A DNA stretch of 64,000 bases from Litorimonas cladophorae. Its GTDB lineage: Bacteria > Pseudomonadota > Alphaproteobacteria > Caulobacterales > Maricaulaceae. The stretch lies in contig NZ_BMYV01000002.1 of assembly GCF_014652455.1 (NCBI RefSeq), forward strand, positions 248,001 through 312,000, written 5' to 3'. Below the pieces are notes generated by a model. That model saw only the letters and a list, made by a program, of their open reading frames with translations. It searched no databases and was not told the DNA's origin. Position 1 is the stretch's first letter. Each line of letters begins with the position of its first letter. Positions 53,128-62,040 of the stretch are shown in pieces. The position numbers and the translations under genes are program-made.

Positions 53128-56100
53128 TGTCCGAAACTACAGTCGAACCTAGTAAGCGACCAAGTTGGCGTCGTCGCATATTCATCGCAATTGGTTTGAT
53201 TGTAGTTGGACTCGCTTTGCTCGGATTCGGCACAAGATGGTGGATCACGACGGATGGCGGCGCACGTTTTATCGAAGCGCAAATTGAGAGCCGTAGCTTT
53301 GGTCCCCTTCAAAGAATCGAAATCGAGGCTCTCTCTGGCGATCCTCTGTCTGACTTTACCGTCGGAGAGATCAAATTATACGATGCAGCGGGGCATTTTG
53401 CGACTTTAAAAGATCTAGGAATGGTTTGGTCGCCATGGGCGTTGCCCAAACGCCATCTTCACATTCAACGCTTTGACCTCAAAGAATTAGATTTGTCCCG
53501 CCGCCCAGATTTGGCAACTGATGGCACGAATAAAGAACCCAGTAAGCCCTTCACAGCACAGATTGATAAGGCCGACATTGCCGCTCTTGTTCTAAGGGAG
53601 CCTGTTATTGGGCAATCCGCAGTACTTAAAGTGTCTGGTGGCGGGCAGCTTATTGAGAATGGCACAGTATCTGCGAAGCTAGACATCATCCGTACAGATG
53701 CTGCCGGAGATAAAATTTCCCTTGATTTTAAACGAGCGACAAGTGGCGATTTGGACGGAACTTTTGCCCTAATGGGCGTGCCGAATGGCACAGTTGCAAC
53801 GTTACTTCGCGCGCCCGAAAACAGCGGCGTAACGGGCGAGGGCAGAATACAAGGCACGTCCAATGCAGGCGAAGGGCAAGCGATCATTGCCTTTGGTGAG
53901 ACAGACGCAGTTGATGCGACAGTAACTTGGCAAGCGGCACAGGCAGAGTTGAAAGCCCGTTTAAACACCAGCGGCTGGCCCGCATTTGACTCCGCACACC
54001 AAGCTATCGGAAATAATCTCGACATTTCCGTACAAATAGATCGCCAGCAAACCTCTCGTCCATTTAAAGCGTCAGCGTCCGCCGAGAATTTAGAGGCCAA
54101 TATTTCCGGCGAGTTGGGCGCCGAGTTGGGTCTACCCAAACAGGTCGCATTCAAAATTCAAACCGCGCAACTCGGGGCAATTTTACCCCTGCCCGCTGAA
54201 TATAAATTGGGTCAAGGTCGCGCGGAAGGTACGTTTGTTTTTGGCGATGAACGCTCCGCCAATGCAATGATTGATGTAAACAATGTGGTTTCGCCCTATG
54301 GCACGCTGGCTAATTTGTCAGGTCCGATCTCGATTTCACAAATCGGCGGCTCTTACCAATTCGAGACGAAATTGAGCGCGGAAAAGCCTGTGACGACGAT
54401 GACCTCTTTGCCATTTGATCTGGGTCCAAAGGCGACTGTAACTGCCAAAGGTTTGGCAAACTTGACCACGCGCCGCCTTACAAACCTTGATGCGACCCTC
54501 AAATCGGGTGGGAACCAAACGACTGCAAAAGGAAGTTTAACTTTAAATGGTCAAACTTTGGATGTGTCTGGACAGGCAAATTTAAATTTAAATTCTATCG
54601 GCGCCTTGCCACAGGGCGCGGTTGAGACCCGATATCGTCTCCGCAAATCAAAAAATTCAGATTTAGCCGTGTCCGCCAATGGCATCTTTACCGCTAAGTC
54701 TGCCTTTTCGGCGCCCCTGGCTGGGATCTTAGAGGACGTCGTCGCATATGATATAAAAATGGTGCCAATTTCGGGTGGTGTTCGAATTCAGGAGGGACTG
54801 ATCGAGAGTGGCGGGCTCCGATTGGCGATTGCGGGTCGGGTAACAGATACTTTGGATATCGAAAGTGAGATTGCGCTCACCCGCCGTGTCGAGATTTCTG
54901 CTTTGAAAATTGAAGCCCCGAGTCAATTTTCGGCCACCCTCACAGGTCCGCGAAATGATCCAAACCTACGATTAGATGGGTCATTACAATCCGCCACTTT
55001 GGCCGACCAAACTTTCGCTGACCTGCGTCTCCGCACAGAACTCACAGATTTGATCACAGCGCCAAAAGGACCAGTGCGTTTAACCGCTGATACGTCCTAC
55101 GGGCTACTAGATCTGGAAGGCCGCTTAACCTCCACGGATGCGGGCTACGCGTTCAGCGATCTAAATGTTGCGCTGGCAAAGGTGACCGCACAGGGCGACC
55201 TGTCTTTGGATCGACAGAATATTGCGACAGGACGTTTGACGCTTGATCTTCCGCAGGATGGAGACCGTTTTGCTCGCGCCTTCGTTGAACTCGACAATAT
55301 GGCTGGTGAGCAGGGCATCAAACTGCGTGCTGAAGCGAAAAACGTCGCCTATGAGACATTTGCTTTTAAATCCGTATCCGCAAATGTCGCAGGCACATTA
55401 GCCGCATTATCGGGTGAGGTTTTTGTAGACGGACGGCGGACAGACAGCGCGCTGACACGTGAGTTCGGGTTCGAGACCCCCCTTCAACTTACCCGATCGA
55501 CTGATGCGGGCTATCTTTTAACTTTTAGTCCAGAAGCGGATTATGGCCGATATAAAATCGGGCATAGTGAGCCTTTGACGATAGAGTATAACGCAGGCCA
55601 AATATCAATTGCGGCGCCTTTGACATTGAATGGGACGCCCGTATCTGTGAACTACATGCGGGATGAAACCTCGGAAAGTTTCCGCATCCGCGCACGAAAT
55701 TTATCGATGGGCCTTCTGCCATTGCCAGGCCGATTGAGTGAATCAAAAGGACAATTATCTATCAATCTAAATGCGCGACAATCGGACGTTGCGGAGCTAT
55801 CTGGGCAGGCTGTTGTAAATGTTTCAGATTGGCGTGGGCTTGCCGTGGACGCGGGCAATGGGTTCACCACGACCGCTACGCTTGATTTACGAGCCAGAGA
55901 CGTGATCTGGCGCCTCGAAAATGCGCAAAAGGCTCCATTCATATTGTCAGGTGAAGGGCAGGTGCCCCTAATAACCGGAGGTCGTTTAACCGCGCTGCGA
56001 CCGGACATGGGGCGAGCGTTGATTGGGAAGCTGACATTATCTGGGTCAGCCAAGCCAATATTGGGCCTTTTGACCGTTAAAGATGCGGAACCCGATGGGA

Positions 56101-57293
56101 CGCTGAATGCTAAACTTGATATATCAGGCACGTTAGCCGCCCCCCAAGTCGAAGGGCAAATTAGCGGAACGGCCCTCCGTTTGGAGGTCCCCGAATTGGG
56201 CACACAGTTCCGAGACGGCCGATTCAAAGCTGACTTTACCAATGATACAATTGCGGTCAGTGACGTTTATATTCGAGATTCAAAGGACGGAACCCTTGAG
56301 GGTGCTGGGCAGTTCAAACTTGGTGAATTTGGGCGCCCTTTGGGCCGCCTAGATGTGAAGGCGAAAAGCTTTCGAGGTCTGGATCGAAAAGACCTTGAAG
56401 GGAGCGTTTCTGGCACACTCTTTTTCAAGAGTGAGGCCAAAACTTCGACCTTGGGCGGGGACGTGGTGATTAAGCGCGCCGAACTGAAACAATTTGTTCA
56501 AGGTCGTGCAACGGTCGTTCAGATCGAGGTAGAGGAAATCAATGGCCAAATGGAAGATATTGAGGTTGAAGCCCGCGCGCCGGCAGTGCCTATTTACCTC
56601 GATTTACGGATTAGGGCGCCACGCCGTATTTTCGTCCGTACGCGCGGTTTAGATGTTGAGTTGGAAACGGATATTAAATTGACCGCGACGCTCGCGGAAC
56701 CTCTTTTGAGTGGCACAGCCAGTATTGTGCGTGGCGGGTATAAGATCGCTGGGAAAACACTGGATTTTACCGAAGGCACGGTCACATTTAACGGCGCGCT
56801 TCCAGAAGCTAAAGTCGATTTGCAAGCCGAGACAGACACGCAAAACATCAACGCCTTTATTAGCATCACGGGTACGGTTGGCGCCCCAGAAATCACCTTG
56901 AGCTCCAAACCTGAGCGGCCTCAGGATGAAATATTGTCGGCCTTATTGTTTGGGCGATCCATGACAGAACTGTCTACTATTGAAGCCGCTCAACTTGCGG
57001 GGGCTTTGGCGCAGTTCTCGGGCAAAGGAGGTGGATTTGACTTGATGGGTGGCCTCCGCGACGCGCTGGGTGTTGGCCAATTGTCCATCGGTGTTGGCGA
57101 AGACGGCCAAGCCTTAATTTCGGGCGGGCGTTATTTGGCAAAAGATGTGTACCTGCAAGTCTTCCGAGGCGCAGGCCCCGAATCGACAGGCGCTGTTATT
57201 GATTGGGAAATCCGAAAAAACATCTATCTTCGGTCCAAAGTTCAGGCCGACAGCTCACAAAGCTTGGCGCTTAAGTTCAAGAAGGACTTCTAG
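53127..57293 (+). CDS. tamB: Translocation and assembly module subunit TamB
   Basis: TamB is a giant periplasm-spanning AsmA-like bridge protein that partners TamA and is implicated in phospholipid transport to the outer membrane. It starts with GTG overlapping the tamA stop (TAGTG). The N-terminus has a basic stretch followed by one membrane anchor (RRIFIAIGLIVVGLALLGFG). The middle is long repetitive beta-groove sequence. The C-terminal DUF490 region includes VRGGYKIAGKTLDFTEGTVTFNG and QADSSQSLALKFKKDF. The length of 1388 residues is in the family range. Confidence 0.93.
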   Translation: MSETTVEPSKRPSWRRRIFIAIGLIVVGLALLGFGTRWWITTDGGARFIEAQIESRSFGPLQRIEIEALSGDPLSDFTVGEIKLYDAAGHFATLKDLGMVWSPWALPKRHLHIQRFDLKELDLSRRPDLATDGTNKEPSKPFTAQIDKADIAALVLREPVIGQSAVLKVSGGGQLIENGTVSAKLDIIRTDAAGDKISLDFKRATSGDLDGTFALMGVPNGTVATLLRAPENSGVTGEGRIQGTSNAGEGQAIIAFGETDAVDATVTWQAAQAELKARLNTSGWPAFDSAHQAIGNNLDISVQIDRQQTSRPFKASASAENLEANISGELGAELGLPKQVAFKIQTAQLGAILPLPAEYKLGQGRAEGTFVFGDERSANAMIDVNNVVSPYGTLANLSGPISISQIGGSYQFETKLSAEKPVTTMTSLPFDLGPKATVTAKGLANLTTRRLTNLDATLKSGGNQTTAKGSLTLNGQTLDVSGQANLNLNSIGALPQGAVETRYRLRKSKNSDLAVSANGIFTAKSAFSAPLAGILEDVVAYDIKMVPISGGVRIQEGLIESGGLRLAIAGRVTDTLDIESEIALTRRVEISALKIEAPSQFSATLTGPRNDPNLRLDGSLQSATLADQTFADLRLRTELTDLITAPKGPVRLTADTSYGLLDLEGRLTSTDAGYAFSDLNVALAKVTAQGDLSLDRQNIATGRLTLDLPQDGDRFARAFVELDNMAGEQGIKLRAEAKNVAYETFAFKSVSANVAGTLAALSGEVFVDGRRTDSALTREFGFETPLQLTRSTDAGYLLTFSPEADYGRYKIGHSEPLTIEYNAGQISIAAPLTLNGTPVSVNYMRDETSESFRIRARNLSMGLLPLPGRLSESKGQLSINLNARQSDVAELSGQAVVNVSDWRGLAVDAGNGFTTTATLDLRARDVIWRLENAQKAPFILSGEGQVPLITGGRLTALRPDMGRALIGKLTLSGSAKPILGLLTVKDAEPDGTLNAKLDISGTLAAPQVEGQISGTALRLEVPELGTQFRDGRFKADFTNDTIAVSDVYIRDSKDGTLEGAGQFKLGEFGRPLGRLDVKAKSFRGLDRKDLEGSVSGTLFFKSEAKTSTLGGDVVIKRAELKQFVQGRATVVQIEVEEINGQMEDIEVEARAPAVPIYLDLRIRAPRRIFVRTRGLDVELETDIKLTATLAEPLLSGTASIVRGGYKIAGKTLDFTEGTVTFNGALPEAKVDLQAETDTQNINAFISITGTVGAPEITLSSKPERPQDEILSALLFGRSMTELSTIEAAQLAGALAQFSGKGGGFDLMGGLRDALGVGQLSIGVGEDGQALISGGRYLAKDVYLQVFRGAGPESTGAVIDWEIRKNIYLRSKVQADSSQSLALKFKKDF

Positions 57294-57304
57294 CGCCCAC
57301 CGCT

Positions 57305-57811
57305 CTAATAACGCGGAACTGCGTTACTGATCAGGTTCAATGGCACTGCCGTGGTATCTTTGCTTTGACGCATAACGATGCGGCTTTGGACGTCTGAAAC
57401 CAGATCAATGGACAGCAGGACTTCGCGCAGAAAACTTTCATAGGCGTGCATATCTGTTGTCACGACCCGCAACATAAAATCGACCGCGCCAGTGACGACG
57501 GCGCACTGTACGACTTCTGGCATCCGCGAAACTGACTGCTCAAACTTTTCCATATTGGTGCGGTTGGGAAGGGCTAGTTTGACGGCGACGAAAACTTCGA
57601 AGTCTAAACCTAATGTCTTTCTGTCCAGCAGTGTGACACGGCCTTTGATGATTCCCAGCTCTTCCATGCGCTTAATCCGCCGCCAGCACGGGGAGGAGGA
57701 GAGCCCGACCTGATCAGAGATGTCAGACACGGAGAGGCTGGCATCCGATTGAATCAAATGCAGAATTTTCGCGTCGATATTGTCGAGCTTTTCGTTGGCT
57801 TTGCCGACCAT
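57305..57811 (-). CDS. bkdR: Lrp/AsnC-family regulator, probable BkdR
   Basis: This is a feast/famine regulator with an N-terminal winged helix (LDNIDAKILHLIQSDASLSVSDISDQVGLSSSPCWRRIKRMEELG) and a C-terminal RAM domain (VAVKLALPNRTNMEKFEQS and VVTTDMHAYESFLREVLL) that binds amino acids. It is divergent from the bkd genes; in Pseudomonas, an Lrp-like BkdR activates the branched-chain keto acid dehydrogenase operon in this arrangement. I used the ATG at 57811, with AGGA upstream; the frame from 57817 would start with TTG. Confidence 0.88.
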   Translation of the reverse strand: MVGKANEKLDNIDAKILHLIQSDASLSVSDISDQVGLSSSPCWRRIKRMEELGIIKGRVTLLDRKTLGLDFEVFVAVKLALPNRTNMEKFEQSVSRMPEVVQCAVVTGAVDFMLRVVTTDMHAYESFLREVLLSIDLVSDVQSRIVMRQSKDTTAVPLNLISNAVPRY

Positions 57812-57817
57812 GGTCAA

Positions 57818-57934
57818 AATTCCTGGTTAAGTGGCGGTTTTTACCACCAGAGTAAGGTTTGTTGGAATTTCCTACTATAGAAACGGGAAAATTGTTCAAT
57901 GAATATTTCGTATACTTGCTTTAAAGGGGTAAAA
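57818..57934. promoter_or_regulatory. bkdR-bkd divergent control region
   Basis: This A+T-rich stretch lies between bkdR and the leader ORF of bkd. It includes TTCCTACTATAGAAAC and GAATATTTCGTATAC, which are A+T-rich and loosely like Lrp sites, but no clear -35/-10 pair could be fixed. The assignment is by position only. Confidence 0.4.
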
Positions 57935-57988
57935 ATGACTGAGGGTTTGCAATCCCGCTGTCTCGAGAGTGCAAATCCTGTCCCCTAA
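57935..57988 (+). CDS. Short leader peptide ORF upstream of bkdA1
   Basis: An ATG at 57935 with AAAGGGG five bases upstream opens a 17-codon ORF (MTEGLQSRCLESANPVP) ending in TAA 36 bases before bkdA1. A 9-base hairpin (GGGTTTGCA, 57943-57951, with TGCAAATCC, 57970-57978, one G-T pair) lies inside it. It may be a translated leader that controls bkd, or a chance ORF with a good ribosome binding site. Confidence 0.4.
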   Translation: MTEGLQSRCLESANPVP

Positions 57989-58024
57989 CGCTGCATTTCA
58001 TACGGCGTGATCATTGAGGCCGAT

Positions 58025-59275
58025 ATGTCGAAACAGAAAAAATCGAATACGTCACGGCTTTACGTGCCTGAACCGCAATTCCGTCCTGGGGATACACCAG
58101 ACTACTCCCATATCTCTGTGCCTGTTGGCCATGCGCCTTCTCGTCCCGACCCGCTGTGCCCTGCACATGAAACGTCTGAGCATGCAACCCGCCTTATTCG
58201 TGTTTTGCGCTTTTCCGGAGAGGCAGCGGGCGACTGGATACCAAAAATTTCACCTGACACACTGCGGCGGGCCCTGCGAGACTTGGCGCTGACGCGGGCC
58301 ATGGACGACCGTATGTTTAACATGCAGCGCCAAGGAAAAATGAGCTTCTATATGAAGTCGGCGGGGGAAGAGGCTGTCAGCATTGGGCATGCAATGGCGC
58401 TGCGCGATACCGATATGGTTTTCCCGACTTACCGTCAGCAAGGCATTCTCATTCATCGCGGCGCGTCCATTAAAGAAATGATGTGCCAGTGCCTGTCAAA
58501 CTCTGGCGATCCATTGGACGGCAAATCTATTCCTGTTTTATATTCTTTCAAAAAACATGGGTTCTTCTCGATCTCTGGCAATTTAGGAACCCAACTCATC
58601 CAAGGGGTCGGTTGGGCGATGGCGAATGCCTATAAAGACAGTGATGGTATTGCGTCAGTCTTTACGGGCGAAGGCGCAACGGCCGAAGGTGATTTCCATT
58701 ACGCACTTAACTTTGCCTCTACCTACCGTGCGCCGTGCTTAATTAATGTGGTCAATAACCAATGGGCGATTAGTTCGTTTCAGGGGATTGCAGCGGGTGA
58801 AGGTGAAACCTTTGCCGCGCGTGGGATTGGTTATGGTCTTGCGACCTTACGCGTCGATGGCAATGATATTCTCGCTGTTTATGCGGCGACGAAGTGGGCG
58901 GCCGAGCGCGCAAGGCGCGGGGGTGGCGCGACCCTGATTGAGCATTTCACCTATCGTAAATCTGGCCATTCGACGTCGGATGATCCCACGAAATATCGTC
59001 CTGAGAATGAGCCTGATGTTTGGCCCTTTGGCGACCCGCTAGAGCGGCTGAAAAATCATCTGATTTTCATCGGCGAATGGGACGAAGAGCAGCACACTCG
59101 TCTTCTGGCCGAGGTGAAATTGGAAATCCGCGAGATCTATAAATCCGCGGAAGCCATGGGTAATTTATCTGGTGAGACAAAGGTGAATGACTTCACCATG
59201 TTTGAGCAAGTCTATGAGCGGTCTTTGCCGCATCTGGATGAGCAAAAACGTATGTTCGCCGCAGAGCGGGATTAA
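58025..59275 (+). CDS. bkdA1: Branched-chain 2-oxoacid dehydrogenase E1 alpha subunit
   Basis: This subunit binds thiamine diphosphate and decarboxylates 2-oxo acids from Val, Leu and Ile. The TPP site is SVFTGEGATAEGDFHYALNFAS, then VVNNQWAIS. The phosphorylation-loop-like FTYRKSGHSTSDDPTKYR also identifies E1 alpha. An N-terminal extension of about 70 residues precedes the catalytic domain, as in other proteobacterial BkdA1. The ATG at 58025 follows GAGG by five bases. The next gene begins four bases after its stop. Confidence 0.93.
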   Translation: MSKQKKSNTSRLYVPEPQFRPGDTPDYSHISVPVGHAPSRPDPLCPAHETSEHATRLIRVLRFSGEAAGDWIPKISPDTLRRALRDLALTRAMDDRMFNMQRQGKMSFYMKSAGEEAVSIGHAMALRDTDMVFPTYRQQGILIHRGASIKEMMCQCLSNSGDPLDGKSIPVLYSFKKHGFFSISGNLGTQLIQGVGWAMANAYKDSDGIASVFTGEGATAEGDFHYALNFASTYRAPCLINVVNNQWAISSFQGIAAGEGETFAARGIGYGLATLRVDGNDILAVYAATKWAAERARRGGGATLIEHFTYRKSGHSTSDDPTKYRPENEPDVWPFGDPLERLKNHLIFIGEWDEEQHTRLLAEVKLEIREIYKSAEAMGNLSGETKVNDFTMFEQVYERSLPHLDEQKRMFAAERD

Positions 59276-59279
59276 GCTC

Positions 59280-60293
59280 ATGCCAGAAATGAATATGATC
59301 GAAGCCATTCGTGATGCGATGGATGTAAAGATGAGCCAAGACCCTGATGTTTTGGTCTTTGGCGAAGATGTTGGGTATTTCGGCGGCGTGTTTCGCGCGA
59401 CAGCTGGCTTGCAGGAGAAGCATGGCTTGCACCGTTGTTTCGACACGCCAATTTCTGAGGGTGGTATTGTTGGGATCGCAATTGGGATGGCGGCCAATGG
59501 CTTGCGTCCTGTCGCAGAAATCCAATTCGCAGATTACATCTACCCGGCCTATGACCAAATCGCATCTGAGGCCGCGCGTTTGCGTTATCGGTCCAATGGT
59601 GACTTCACTGCCCCCTTAACGATCCGAACGCCTGTGGGTGGCGGCATTTATGGCGGAACGACCCATAGTCAATCGCCGGAAGCTTTGTTCACCCATATTG
59701 CGGGTTTAAAAACTGTCATTCCGTCCAATCCATATGACGCCAAGGGTCTCTTGATCGCCGCGATTGAAGACAATGACCCTGTACTTTTCTTGGAGCCAAA
59801 GCGCCTTTACAATGGCCCCTTTGATGGGGATCCCCATGCGCCAGCTAAAGCCTGGCGTGGCCATAAATTGGGCGATGTTCCCGCAGGACACTACCGCGTC
59901 GAGATCGGCGAAGCTCGCAAACTCCAAAAGGGGGTGGACGTGACCGTTCTAGCCTATGGCACCATGGTTTGGGTGGCTCAAAAGGTTGCTCAGGATTTGG
60001 GCATTGACGCGGACATTATCGATCTTCGCTCGCTTTTACCGTTGGATATTGAGATGATTGAAAAGTCGGTCAATAAAACGGGCCGCTGTGTTATATTGCA
60101 TGAAGCCACACGCACCTCAGGATTTGGAGCAGAACTTGCAGCGCAAGTCCAAGAGCGTTGTTTCTATGCTTTGGAAGCCCCAATTCTACGTGTCACGGGT
60201 TGGGATACACCTTACCCCCACGCTCAGGAATGGGCTTATTTCCCGGGTCCAAAACGCGTAGGGAACGCGCTGCGCACTGTGATGGAGGCGTAA
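59280..60293 (+). CDS. bkdA2: Branched-chain 2-oxoacid dehydrogenase E1 beta subunit
   Basis: This is the partner of BkdA1 in the alpha2-beta2 E1 enzyme. The transketolase-type domains are seen in VFGEDVGYFGGVFRATAGL, EIQFADYIYPAYDQIASEAAR and IDLRSLLPLDIEMIEKSV, then VILHEATRTSGFGAELAA. It is 337 residues long from the ATG at 59280, which follows the bkdA1 stop by four bases; the frame extends upstream, but those residues would overlap bkdA1. bkdB begins one base after its stop. Confidence 0.94.
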   Translation: MPEMNMIEAIRDAMDVKMSQDPDVLVFGEDVGYFGGVFRATAGLQEKHGLHRCFDTPISEGGIVGIAIGMAANGLRPVAEIQFADYIYPAYDQIASEAARLRYRSNGDFTAPLTIRTPVGGGIYGGTTHSQSPEALFTHIAGLKTVIPSNPYDAKGLLIAAIEDNDPVLFLEPKRLYNGPFDGDPHAPAKAWRGHKLGDVPAGHYRVEIGEARKLQKGVDVTVLAYGTMVWVAQKVAQDLGIDADIIDLRSLLPLDIEMIEKSVNKTGRCVILHEATRTSGFGAELAAQVQERCFYALEAPILRVTGWDTPYPHAQEWAYFPGPKRVGNALRTVMEA

Positions 60294-60294
60294 G

Positions 60295-61620
60295 ATGGGC
60301 ATTCATCTATATAAGTTGCCGGATATTGGCGAAGGTGTTGTTGAGGCCGAAATTACGGCATGGCATGTCCAAGTTGGCGATGCGGTCTCCGAAGAGGATC
60401 CGATCGCTGATGCAATGACGGACAAAGCAACCATCGAATTGACGGCGCCTGTTGACGGCGTGATTAAATCGATTGCCTGCGAAGAAGGCGATATCCTTGC
60501 TGTTGGTGCAGTGCTTGTTGAAATAGAAATTGAAGGCGAGGGGAGCCAACCTATAGAGACTAAAGCGGCTCCCGAAACCGCCCCAGTTGTTGATCAATCT
60601 GCGGAAAAAACCTTACCACCAGCCAAAGTGACCCAAGACAGCTCTGAGCTGTCTGAACCCACCCGGTCAGTCTCTGGTGGAAAAGTTCTGGCGTCTCCGG
60701 CTGTTCGCGCACGCGCGACGCGCTTGAATATAGATTTAGGGTCTGTCCCCACGACTGGGAAACGCGTGACCCATGCCGATTTAGATGCGTTTCTGATCAA
60801 GGGTGTTTCCGCTTCTGCTATCCCTGTTGTGTCATCCCCCCCGATGACACCGTCTCCTGCGACCCTCCCCCCAAAGGCTGGTGAAACGCAGGAGACACCT
60901 TTATTGCCTGGCGAGACACGTCAAAAAGTCATTGGTCTACGACGCGTGATCGCGACCCGCATGGCAGAGGCCAAACGCAATATTCCACACTTCACCTATG
61001 TTGAAGAAATGGACGTAACAGCTCTTGAGGAGATGCGAACGCGGATGAATGCGCGTCGCAGCGAAGACAAGCCGAAGCTGACCGTCTTACCTTTGATTAT
61101 TCGGGCGCTCGCCGTGACTCTGGTGGATTGGCCGCAATTTAATGCGCGCTATATGGATGGCTCCTCTGGCCTTGAAGGGGGATATGTCGCTCGCTTTACG
61201 AACTTAAACCTTGGAATTGCCACACAAACAGACGGTGGATTGATCGTGCCTGTTCTCAAAGCGGCGCAGGATAAGTCGGTTTGGGCGCTCGCGGTGGAAA
61301 TCGGTCGTTTGGCCGAGGCCGCGAGAACCAACCAGCTTTCGACGGAGGATCTCTCTAATGCGACGACGACACTTACATCACTTGGGCCTTTGGGCGGCAT
61401 TGTGACGACACCGGTGATCAATCGTCCTGAAGTCGCGATCTTTGGTCCAAATAAAATTCGAGAGAAACTTGTCTTGGACGGCAAAGACGTGATTGCCCGC
61501 AAAGTGATGAACTTTTCAGTTTCCTGCGACCATCGCGTGATTGATGGCTATGACGCCGCGAAAATGATGCAAGATCTGAAAGCTCGCATTGAAGACCCGA
61601 CCAGTATGTTTGTAATTTAG
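60295..61620 (+). CDS. bkdB: Branched-chain 2-oxoacid dehydrogenase E2, lipoamide acyltransferase
   Basis: This is the core acyltransferase of the complex. A single lipoyl domain lies at the N-terminus with lipoyl-Lys44 in AMTDKATIEL. A Pro/Ala/Glu linker leads to the peripheral subunit-binding domain (KVLASPAVRARATRLNID, about 125-165), a second linker, and the catalytic domain with His413 and Asp417 in SCDHRVIDGYD. The length of 441 residues is typical. No E3 (lpdV) gene follows, so the complex must use a lipoamide dehydrogenase from elsewhere. Confidence 0.94.
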   Translation: MGIHLYKLPDIGEGVVEAEITAWHVQVGDAVSEEDPIADAMTDKATIELTAPVDGVIKSIACEEGDILAVGAVLVEIEIEGEGSQPIETKAAPETAPVVDQSAEKTLPPAKVTQDSSELSEPTRSVSGGKVLASPAVRARATRLNIDLGSVPTTGKRVTHADLDAFLIKGVSASAIPVVSSPPMTPSPATLPPKAGETQETPLLPGETRQKVIGLRRVIATRMAEAKRNIPHFTYVEEMDVTALEEMRTRMNARRSEDKPKLTVLPLIIRALAVTLVDWPQFNARYMDGSSGLEGGYVARFTNLNLGIATQTDGGLIVPVLKAAQDKSVWALAVEIGRLAEAARTNQLSTEDLSNATTTLTSLGPLGGIVTTPVINRPEVAIFGPNKIREKLVLDGKDVIARKVMNFSVSCDHRVIDGYDAAKMMQDLKARIEDPTSMFVI

Positions 61621-61718
61621 GCGGTCGCATTGTCATTTATCACTAAGCGTGAAATTGACCGATATTTACGCTTGGCAGTGCGGCGTGGCTGTCCTATACG
61701 CCCGCTCATTCGACGAAC
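61621..61718. other. Gap between bkdB and tRNA-Met
   Basis: AAGCGTgAAAT (61645-61655) pairs with ATTT-ACGCTT (61664-61673), with one bulged G. No T tract follows, so it is a weak terminator candidate at best. Promoter elements for the tRNA could not be fixed. Confidence 0.3.
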
Positions 61719-61795
61719 GGTGGGGTAGCTCAGCTGGTTAGAGCGCAGGACTCATAATCCTGAGGTCGAGAGTTCAAGTCTCTCTCCCACTACCA
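61719..61795 (+). tRNA. tRNA-Met (CAT), elongator type
   Basis: This is a 77-base gene with encoded CCA. The D arm AGCTCAGCTGGTTAGAGC, the anticodon arm with CAT at 61753-61755 (loop CTCATAA), and the T arm GAGAG-TTCAAGT-CTCTC are all present. The acceptor stem has a G1-U72 wobble. The pattern matches elongator tRNA-Met; tRNA-Ile with lysidine shares the anticodon, but its body usually differs. It lacks the initiator features. Confidence 0.95.
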
Positions 61796-62014
61796 TTCTC
61801 GATATCATCTCTTTGTCCAAATTGGCAAATGCGAGAGGCATGGGAACTAACGCGTCTCCCCATTTCGAATAAGTTTAGGTCCAGTGCGCTTGGTCGTCCC
61901 TCTTCAGTTTGATTGGATTCACCTAACAGGAGAGTCAAAAAATCAATTACAGTATTGATATCTTAAATATCGTCTGTTTAGATACTGTGGGGCCAGTATA
62001 GAGAATTTATTGCT
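61796..62014. other. Intergenic region after tRNA-Met
   Basis: This A+T-rich stretch is without a gene. It likely carries the promoter of the TPR/barrel gene, but no convincing hexamers are visible. The only structure is the hairpin that follows at 62015-62040. Confidence 0.3.
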
Positions 62015-62040
62015 ATATTTGCCACAAGTGGGGCAAATAT
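62015..62040 (+). promoter_or_regulatory. Hairpin covering the start of the TPR/barrel gene
   Basis: ATATTTGCC (62015-62023) and GGCAAATAT (62032-62040) are perfect 9-base arms around ACAAGTGG. The 3' arm holds the start codon ATG (62039) and part of the only Shine-Dalgarno-like GGGG (62030-62033). If translation starts here, the hairpin would hide the ribosome binding site. Confidence 0.4.
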
